This document shows positions 1-4,610 of a stretch of DNA of 8,141 nucleotides, piece by piece (the first letter of the stretch is position 1; every line of letters begins with the position of its first letter). The stretch is from Methylococcaceae bacterium (lineage in GTDB: Bacteria > Pseudomonadota > Gammaproteobacteria > Methylococcales > Methylomonadaceae): contig DPKY01000122.1 of assembly GCA_003542275.1 (NCBI GenBank), positions 1 through 8,141 of the forward strand. The letters are read 5' to 3'. The notes under the pieces were generated by a model. That model was not told the origin of the DNA, searched no databases, and worked only from the letters and a program-made list of their open reading frames with translations. The position numbers were made by a program, and so were the translations under genes.

Positions 1-350
1 ATATTGGCGTACGCATCGACATTGGTCGCGCAAGGGGTATCTTTAGATAAGACAATTAGATAAGACAGCCCCCCCACCGCGTCTAAATCACCAAGGGATT
101 TTAGAGACTCCGATAGGGTAATAATATCAAAGGGAATTTGCTGCTCGGCTAATTGTGAAATGGCGCGAAAAATTAATTTATGCGACCGCAGATAAAAATC
201 CCCTTCAGACAATTTATCCGCCACCGCATCCCAAGCACTGTTGTCAATAATGAGCGATCCTAAAACAGACTGCTCTGCATGAATAGAGTTGGGTGGGGTT
301 TTTAAACCATCAAGCGCGGGGTCGCGTTCAATAAAATAACTCTCTGGCAT
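1..350 (-). CDS. dnaB: Replicative DNA helicase DnaB, N-terminal part (runs off left edge)
   Basis: Reading the minus strand from an ATG at 350-348 gives 116 uninterrupted codons to the window edge. The product begins MPESYFIERDP and then shows the DnaB N-terminal domain: the stretch PPNSIHAEQSVLGSLIIDN near residues 19-37, then DFYLRSHKLIFRAISQLAE, then DIITLSESL and GGLSYLIVLS. In the family this all-helical domain builds the hexamer collar and binds primase and the helicase loader, while the RecA-like ATPase domain follows in the C-terminal half, which lies outside the window. DnaB unwinds DNA at the replication fork in the cytoplasm. Only a weak GAG (5 nt before the ATG) is available as a ribosome binding site. 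The gene is transcribed divergently from the ter genes. A 7-G run (complement of 69-75) encodes Val-Gly-Gly and keeps frame. Identity is secure; the truncation is only the window boundary. Confidence 0.95.
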   Translation of the reverse strand, partial: MPESYFIERDPALDGLKTPPNSIHAEQSVLGSLIIDNSAWDAVADKLSEGDFYLRSHKLIFRAISQLAEQQIPFDIITLSESLKSLGDLDAVGGLSYLIVLSKDTPCATNVDAYAN

Positions 351-390
351 CGTTACTCAGTTTTATTAACTCAATCAATACAGCGAAAAA

Positions 391-419
391 AAGCGTGGTT
401 TCATTGACAAACCACGCTT
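391..419. terminator. Strong hairpin with T tracts, terminator-like in both directions
   Basis: An 11-bp perfect stem (AAGCGTGGTTT, 391-401, with AAACCACGCTT, 409-419) encloses a 7-nt loop. On the minus strand the stem runs directly into seven T (complement of 386-392), the textbook form of an intrinsic terminator. On the plus strand the T tract is interrupted (CGTTGTTTTT). No gene ends here on either strand: the hairpin lies between divergent genes, about 35 nt upstream of the dnaB start codon. It may insulate dnaB from antisense transcription or act as an attenuator in the dnaB leader. Structure is seen; function is inferred. Confidence 0.7.
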
Positions 420-465
420 CGTTGTTTTTATTTATTATTTTTATTTTTTGAAAAATTCGGGGGAG

Positions 466-493
466 AGTGTAGCAGAATTTTCTGTATGACACT
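466..493. repeat. Imperfect dyad in the dnaB/terD intergenic region
   Basis: Inner inverted repeat CAGAA (473-477) and TTCTG (480-484) is nested in an outer pair AGTGT (466-470) and ACACT (489-493), with unequal 2- and 4-nt gaps. It lies between the divergent genes, about 50 nt upstream of the candidate ter promoter, so it could be an operator. It is short and AT-rich and could be chance. Confidence 0.25.
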
Positions 494-539
494 ACATTGA
501 CATTTCCGCAAAATATCGCAGCTTATTTTTGCATTGACC

Positions 540-568
540 TTGTTTTTTCACTTTGCTGTCCACATAAT
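540..568 (+). promoter_or_regulatory. Candidate sigma-70 promoter for terD-terZ-creA
   Basis: TTGTTT (540-545) and CATAAT (563-568) are separated by 17 nt. The -10 box matches the consensus at five of six positions and the -35 box at three of six. Transcription would start near 575, giving a leader of about 50 nt that contains a small TGTGC-AAAC-GCACA hairpin (575-588). The assignment is by eye only. Confidence 0.4.
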
Positions 569-627
569 CAGCCGTGTGCAAACGCACATTTATCTTCTAA
601 AACAATAGTCATTTTGGAGCGTACACC

Positions 628-1203
628 ATGGCAGTTTCATTAAGTAAAGGCGGTAATGTTAATTTAAGCAAAGAAACCCCAAACCTCAATAAATTGGTCG
701 TGGGCCTGGGGTGGGATGCACGTGCCACCGATGGCGCGGCATTTGATTTGGACAGCAATGCGTTTTTGGTCAAAACAGATGGAAAAGTGCGCAATGATAG
801 CGATTTTTGTTTTTACAACAATAAAACTGTCGCGGGCGGCGCTGTCATTCATACCGGTGACAATACCACAGGCGCGGGCGATGGCGACGACGAAACCCTT
901 AAAGTAGACCTCTCAAAAGTGCCTGCTGATATTGATAAAATTGTATTTTGCGTGACCATTCACGAGGGTGAAACACGCAAGCAAAACTTTGGGCAAGTGC
1001 GCAATGCGTATATCCGTGTTGTGAACGAAGAAGGGGGCGCTGAACTTGCGCGTTATGATTTGAGTGAAGATGCCTCTGTTGAAACAGCGATGATTTTTGG
1101 TGAACTCTATCGCCACAGTGGCGACTGGAAATTCCGCGCTGTGGGTCAAGGTTTTGCGGGCGGTTTAGCGCCGCTTGCTGTTTCATTTGGCGTGAACGTT
1201 TAG
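628..1203 (+). CDS. terD: TerD/TerE-type tellurium resistance family, Ca2+-binding protein
   Basis: The 191-residue product has the usual length of TerD and TerE and is one complete TerD domain. It opens with [15 protein letters not shown] and VVGLGWDAR (residues 24-32). The two acidic loops that bind calcium in this family follow: FDLDSNAF (39-46), and [15 protein letters not shown] (75-89). It closes with [30 protein letters not shown] and a Val-Asn-Val tail, typical of TerD/TerE. TerD proteins are cytoplasmic or membrane-associated Ca2+-binding proteins linked to resistance to tellurite, phage, colicins and other stress; their biochemical role is not settled. The ATG follows GGAG (616-619) by 8 nt, a good ribosome binding site. 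It is the first gene of a probable operon with the TerZ-like gene and creA. One oddity is that the first loop reads DLDSN where the family usually has DLDAS. TerD and TerE are hard to tell apart without a tree, so the symbol is approximate. Confidence 0.88.
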   Translation: MAVSLSKGGNVNLSKETPNLNKLVVGLGWDARATDGAAFDLDSNAFLVKTDGKVRNDSDFCFYNNKTVAGGAVIHTGDNTTGAGDGDDETLKVDLSKVPADIDKIVFCVTIHEGETRKQNFGQVRNAYIRVVNEEGGAELARYDLSEDASVETAMIFGELYRHSGDWKFRAVGQGFAGGLAPLAVSFGVNV

Positions 1204-1212
1204 GACTGGATT

Positions 1213-1809
1213 ATGGCGATCAATCTTGAAAAAGGACAAAAAATTTCACTGGCCAAAGAATCGGGTACAACGCTCACAAAAGTGATTATGGGACTGGGCT
1301 GGGATGCAAAGCAAGCAGAAAAAAAAGGCGGGCTGTTAGGTAATTTATTTGGTGGCGCCGGTGAGGTAGACATTGATTTAGATGCCTCCTGTATTTTGTT
1401 TGCTGGTGAAAAGCCCGTTGATGCCGTGTATTTTGGCCAACTCAAAAGCAAAGATGGCAGTATTCTTCACACAGGCGACAACCGCACTGGCGCGGGAGAA
1501 GGTGATGATGAACAAATTATTGTCGATTTAACGCGTGTGCCTGACAGCGTGACCGCGTTGGTGTTTACCGTCAATTCGTTTACAGGGCAAACATTTGATG
1601 CCGTAGCAAATGCGTATTGCCGGTTGATAAACGGTGAAAATCAAAGCGAAGTAGCACGTTATACACTCACCTCGCAAGGAGCGCACACCGCGCAGATTAT
1701 GGCAAAAGTTTACCGCCATAATGGCGAATGGAAAATGCACGCCATTGGTGAAAACGGTCATGGCCGCACGATTAGTGATTTGTTTACTCAAATTTCCCCG
1801 TATTTATAA
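1213..1809 (+). CDS. terZ: TerZ-type tellurium resistance family protein
   Basis: The 198-residue product is a second TerD-domain protein but of the TerZ branch. It has MAINLEKGQKISLAKE at the start, GLGWDAK (27-33), then a Gly-rich insertion GGLLGNLFGGAG (39-50) typical of TerZ. Next come the acidic loop DIDLDASC (53-60), the second loop HTGDNRTGAGEGDDE (86-100), FTVNSFTGQTF and NAYCRLIN. The C-terminal part has SQGAHTAQIMAKVYRHNGEWKM and GRTISDL, again TerZ-like. Calcium binding is expected from the preserved Asp/Glu residues. The start codon lies 9 nt after the terD stop, and the AGGA that precedes it (1202-1205) overlaps that stop codon, so translation is probably coupled. With terD it forms a two-protein pair. 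No terA, terB, terC or terW is present in the window. TerX is an alternative name for similar proteins; the TerZ branch is my best reading. Confidence 0.85.
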   Translation: MAINLEKGQKISLAKESGTTLTKVIMGLGWDAKQAEKKGGLLGNLFGGAGEVDIDLDASCILFAGEKPVDAVYFGQLKSKDGSILHTGDNRTGAGEGDDEQIIVDLTRVPDSVTALVFTVNSFTGQTFDAVANAYCRLINGENQSEVARYTLTSQGAHTAQIMAKVYRHNGEWKMHAIGENGHGRTISDLFTQISPYL

Positions 1810-1821
1810 GCGGCAGTCACG

Positions 1822-2286
1822 ATGAAAAAAATTGCACTATTACTCTGTTTTCTATTTGCTGGCCTAAGCACGAGTGCTTATAGCGAAGAAATTGGCGACG
1901 TCTCCACCGTTTTTAATCTACTCAGCCCAAATAGCAAAATTGTTATCGAAGCCTTTGATGACCCCGATGTCCCAGGTGTGACTTGTCATGTCTCAAAAGC
2001 CAAAACCGGCGGCCTTAAAGGGGCGGTGGGGTTAGCTGAAGACCCTTCTGAAGCCTCGATTGCTTGTCGACAAGTTGGCCCCATTGATACGTCTAGCGTC
2101 GCAAAATTAAAGAACGGAGACATTGTGTTCAAAGAAAGCCGTTCACTGATTTTCAAGACGTTGCAGGTGGTTCGTTTCTTGGATAAAAAACGTAATGTAC
2201 TGATTTACTTAGTGTACAGTGACAAATTGATTGATGGCTCACCTAAAAACTCCATTTCCACTGTTCCCATGATGAAGTGGAACTAA
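1822..2286 (+). CDS. creA: CreA-family secreted protein
   Basis: The 154-residue product matches CreA along its whole length: [19 protein letters not shown] (22-40), [20 protein letters not shown] (42-61), [37 protein letters not shown] and [14 protein letters not shown] at the end. An N-terminal signal peptide is clear: MKK, a hydrophobic core [11 protein letters not shown], and a probable cleavage after Ala-Tyr-Ser (residue 21) just before Glu-Glu. The mature protein has two cysteines, Cys55 and Cys82, which could form a disulfide in the periplasm. The molecular function of CreA is unknown in spite of its name (catabolite regulation protein A). The gap to terZ is 12 nt, so the gene is probably cotranscribed. 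No good Shine-Dalgarno precedes the ATG (GCGGCAGTCACG), which suggests dependence on translation of terZ or weak expression. The signal peptide supports this start. Confidence 0.92.
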   Translation: MKKIALLLCFLFAGLSTSAYSEEIGDVSTVFNLLSPNSKIVIEAFDDPDVPGVTCHVSKAKTGGLKGAVGLAEDPSEASIACRQVGPIDTSSVAKLKNGDIVFKESRSLIFKTLQVVRFLDKKRNVLIYLVYSDKLIDGSPKNSISTVPMMKWN

Positions 2287-2303
2287 ACACATCGCTCCGA
2301 TAA

Positions 2304-2333
2304 CTTAAGCGGTGACTTAAGCCCTCACCGCTT
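2304..2333 (+). terminator. Hairpin after creA, possible weak terminator
   Basis: A 9-bp perfect stem AAGCGGTGA (2307-2315) and TCACCGCTT (2325-2333) encloses a 9-nt loop, 20 nt after the creA stop codon. What follows (ATTCTACACTTC) is not a proper T tract, so any intrinsic termination would be weak. An alternative fold is possible: CTTAAG at 2304-2309 can pair with CTTAAG at 2316-2321, which excludes the first hairpin. It is placed correctly to end the ter-creA transcript. Confidence 0.45.
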
Positions 2334-2443
2334 ATTCTACACTTCACGATAATACCTCGCCTATTTTTGCGCCCCTGCCGTATCAAATACCGTCATCGAT
2401 AAATGCTAATGGACGCGCAAATAGCCGCCATGCCAAACCCTTG

Positions 2444-2473
2444 TTGCACAGAGTATTTTTATACACCAATAAT
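2444..2473 (+). promoter_or_regulatory. Weak candidate promoter for the fds operon
   Basis: TTGCAC (2444-2449) and AATAAT (2468-2473) are separated by 18 nt; the -10 matches five of six consensus positions, the -35 three of six. A second option is the extended -10 TGCTATTCT (2476-2484), which has no good -35. Either would start transcription between about 2480 and 2492. The assignment is by eye and weak. Confidence 0.3.
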
Positions 2474-2507
2474 TATGCTATTCTACTCGGTGACTTATTT
2501 TAATCAT

Positions 2508-2531
2508 AGCCGACGATGTAGAAGATCGGCT
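2508..2531 (+). promoter_or_regulatory. Leader hairpin upstream of fdsG
   Basis: AGCCGA (2508-2513) and TCGGCT (2526-2531) form a 6-bp stem with a 12-nt loop, followed by TTCCCTATAA. It sits in the expected fds leader, 34 nt before the fdsG start codon. Too few T follow for a clear terminator; it may affect mRNA stability or translation. Confidence 0.3.
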
Positions 2532-2565
2532 TTCCCTATAAATGGACGCCTGATAGCGAGTGGAC

Positions 2566-3036
2566 ATGACAGAATCAAATCAAGCAACAATTCAAGCCAT
2601 TTTAACTGAATTAAAAGATAAAAAAGGCGCTTTACTGCCCATTTTGCACGCTGTGCAAAATGCGCTCAGTTATATCCCCCCTGAAAGCATTCCCGAGATT
2701 GCGCAAGCCCTCAATCTCTCACGCGCAGAGGTGCATGGCGTCATTAGCTTTTACCATTATTTCCGTGATACGCCCGCTGGCAAACACACCGTGCGAGTTT
2801 GTCGCGCAGAGTCGTGTCTTGCAATGGACGGTCGCGCGTTAGAAACGCACGTTAAAGAAACATTGGGCGTAGAGTATCACGAAACCACGCCCGATGGGCT
2901 TTTTTCACTTGAAGCGGTTTACTGCCTTGGCAACTGTGCGTGCTCACCGGCGGTGCAAATTGATAACGACGTTCACGGTCGCGTGTCTCCCCAAGGATTT
3001 GATGAAATTATTGCTGAATTAGGAGCATCTGTATGA
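2566..3036 (+). CDS. fdsG: NAD+-dependent formate dehydrogenase gamma subunit (NuoE-like)
   Basis: The 156-residue product belongs to the NuoE/FdsG family of thioredoxin-like 2Fe-2S proteins. The N-terminal half is a helical bundle (LLPILHAVQNALSYIPPE, then ISFYHYF at 60-66). The cluster ligands are Cys79 and Cys84 (CRAESC) with Cys120 and Cys124 (CLGNC), matching the family pattern C-x4-C and C-x3-C. FdsG works with FdsB as the diaphorase part of a soluble cytoplasmic formate dehydrogenase; its cluster lies near the FMN, to the side of the main electron route. I prefer the ATG at 2566, preceded by GAG at 5 nt; a GTG at 2560 is in frame but has a poorer upstream sequence and would add only two residues. 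The stop overlaps the fdsB start (ATGA), so the two are translationally coupled. It is the first gene of the fds operon. Confidence 0.93.
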   Translation: MTESNQATIQAILTELKDKKGALLPILHAVQNALSYIPPESIPEIAQALNLSRAEVHGVISFYHYFRDTPAGKHTVRVCRAESCLAMDGRALETHVKETLGVEYHETTPDGLFSLEAVYCLGNCACSPAVQIDNDVHGRVSPQGFDEIIAELGASV

Positions 3037-4586
3037 GTATCACTGTTTATGTCCCCTGCGACTCAAGTGCCGTGTCACTAGGTGCTAACCGTGTTGCTAA
3101 CGCCATCACCCAAGAAGCACAAAAACGTGGCATTGACATTCATCTCGTACGCAATGGTTCGCGCGGTATGTACTGGCTTGAGCCGATGGTGGAAGTGGCA
3201 ACCAGCAACGGACGCATCGCTTTTGGCCCCGTGCAAACCAGTGATGTTGCCAGTTTATTTGACGCTGACTTTCTTCACGGCGGCGAGCACACCCTCTCTT
3301 TAGGACTCACAGAAGCCCTGCCCTATTTTCAAAAACAGCAACGCCTGACGTTTGCACGTGTTGGCATTACTGATCCGGTGAGTGTGGAAGATTACATCGC
3401 CCATGAAGGCTACCGTGGCCTCAAAAACGCACTAGCATTAAGCCAGGCCGACGTAGTCAAACACGTTACCGATTCAGGTTTGCGTGGTCGTGGTGGCGCG
3501 GCGTTTCCAACAGGTATTAAATGGAACACCGTTCTCAACACGCCCGCCGAGCAAAAATATATTATCTGCAACGCCGATGAGGGGGATTCTGGCACATTCT
3601 CTGACCGGATGATTATGGAAGGCGACCCCCTAGTTTTAATCGAAGGGATGACCATTGCCGGTTTAGCCGTAGGCGCAACGCAAGGTTATATTTACCTGCG
3701 CATTGAATACCCTCATGCGTATGACATTTTAAATACCGCCATCGCTAACGCTTACGCGTTGGGATACCTTGGTGACAACATTCAAGGCAGTGGCCGTGGA
3801 TTTCATTTAGAAGTTCGTCAAGGCGCGGGCGCTTACGTTTGCGGTGAAGAAACTTCACTCATGGAAAGCCTCGAAGGCAAACGTGGGCTTGTGCGTTTCA
3901 AACCCCCACTGCCAGCCATTAGCGGCTTGTTTGGTCAACCGACAGTGGTCAACAATGTCATTTCACTGGCCTCTGTGCCCATTATTTTAGATAAAGGCGG
4001 TGAATTTTACCGTGACTTTGGTATGGGACGCTCTCGCGGTACGCTCCCCTTGCAGCTCGCTGGAAATTTAAAGTACCCTGGTCTTGTAGAATTAGCGTTT
4101 GGCGCCACCTTGCGTGAGGTACTCTATGATTTTGGGGGCGGTAGTGCAACAGGTCGCCCCATTCGCTCTGTGCAAGTAGGTGGGCCGTTGGGTGCTTACC
4201 TGCCCGAATCGCAATTTGATACGCCACTGGATTATGAAGCGTTCACGGAAATTTGGGCCGTACTGGGGCATGGTGGCATTGTCGCCTTTGATGACAGCGT
4301 CGATATGGCTGAAATGGCAAAGTACAGCATGGAATTTTGTGCAGAAGAATCCTGTGGAAAATGTACACCCTGTCGTATTGGGTCAACACGCGGTTATGAA
4401 GTGATGACCGAAGTGGTCAACAAGCGTAATTTAGATAAAAACATTCCGCTTCTTCGTTCATTGTGCGACACAATGCTCAATGGTTCGCTGTGCGCACTGG
4501 GCGGCATGACACCTTATCCGGTGTTGAGTGCATTAAATCATTTCCCAGAAGACTTTGGTGTTTCCGCTGAACACCGCGCCGCTTAA
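3033..4586 (+). CDS. fdsB: NAD+-dependent formate dehydrogenase beta subunit (NuoF-like)
   Basis: The 517-residue product reduces NAD+ with electrons delivered from FdsA. Residues 1 to about 110 form an N-terminal extension relative to NuoF that lacks cluster cysteines (only Cys9); I infer a thioredoxin-like fold as in other FdsB proteins. The NuoF core follows: the Gly-rich GLRGRGGAAFPTG (149-161) and the NADEGDSGTFSDR region (180-192) for NADH and FMN binding, then GAGAYVCGEETSLMESLEGKRG (264-285). The 4Fe-4S ligands are Cys441, Cys444 and Cys447 in ESCGKCTPCR, plus Cys487 in SLCALGG. Length agrees with known FdsB proteins of about 520 residues. It has a good ribosome binding site, AGGAG (3021-3025), 7 nt before the ATG inside the end of fdsG. 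All signature residues are intact, so it should be functional. Confidence 0.95.
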   Translation: MSITVYVPCDSSAVSLGANRVANAITQEAQKRGIDIHLVRNGSRGMYWLEPMVEVATSNGRIAFGPVQTSDVASLFDADFLHGGEHTLSLGLTEALPYFQKQQRLTFARVGITDPVSVEDYIAHEGYRGLKNALALSQADVVKHVTDSGLRGRGGAAFPTGIKWNTVLNTPAEQKYIICNADEGDSGTFSDRMIMEGDPLVLIEGMTIAGLAVGATQGYIYLRIEYPHAYDILNTAIANAYALGYLGDNIQGSGRGFHLEVRQGAGAYVCGEETSLMESLEGKRGLVRFKPPLPAISGLFGQPTVVNNVISLASVPIILDKGGEFYRDFGMGRSRGTLPLQLAGNLKYPGLVELAFGATLREVLYDFGGGSATGRPIRSVQVGGPLGAYLPESQFDTPLDYEAFTEIWAVLGHGGIVAFDDSVDMAEMAKYSMEFCAEESCGKCTPCRIGSTRGYEVMTEVVNKRNLDKNIPLLRSLCDTMLNGSLCALGGMTPYPVLSALNHFPEDFGVSAEHRAA

Positions 4587-4610
4587 CGAAGACTAAAGGA
4601 TACTTAAGAC

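Larger units (their letters stand above)
2287..2565. other. Noncoding gap between creA and the fds operon
   Basis: This 279-nt stretch holds the post-creA hairpin, an imperfect inverted repeat (CTATTTTTGCGC at 2361-2372 against GCGCAAATAG at 2415-2424), a weak candidate promoter and a leader hairpin before fdsG. I see no tRNA, no divergent regulator gene, and no motif I recognise as a molybdenum cofactor riboswitch. An open frame of 68 codons (2403-2609) crosses it but has no family features and overlaps fdsG. Confidence 0.6.

Noticed and set aside
43..75. 12-bp direct repeat TTAGATAAGACA (43-54, 56-67) and a 7-C run inside dnaB
   Set aside because: The reading frame and spacing fit the normal DnaB sequence (GGLSYLIVLSKDTP), so there is no insertion; a 7-nt run is short and in an essential gene, so phase variation is unlikely.
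351..627. tRNA, attachment site or mobile element remnant that might explain the ter genes next to dnaB
   Set aside because: No tRNA-like arms, integrase, transposase or flanking direct repeats are visible in the window, and gene composition matches the neighbours.
2403..2609. Open frame of 68 codons before and overlapping fdsG
   Set aside because: Low-complexity composition without family features, no clear ribosome binding site, and overlap with the secure fdsG start in another frame.
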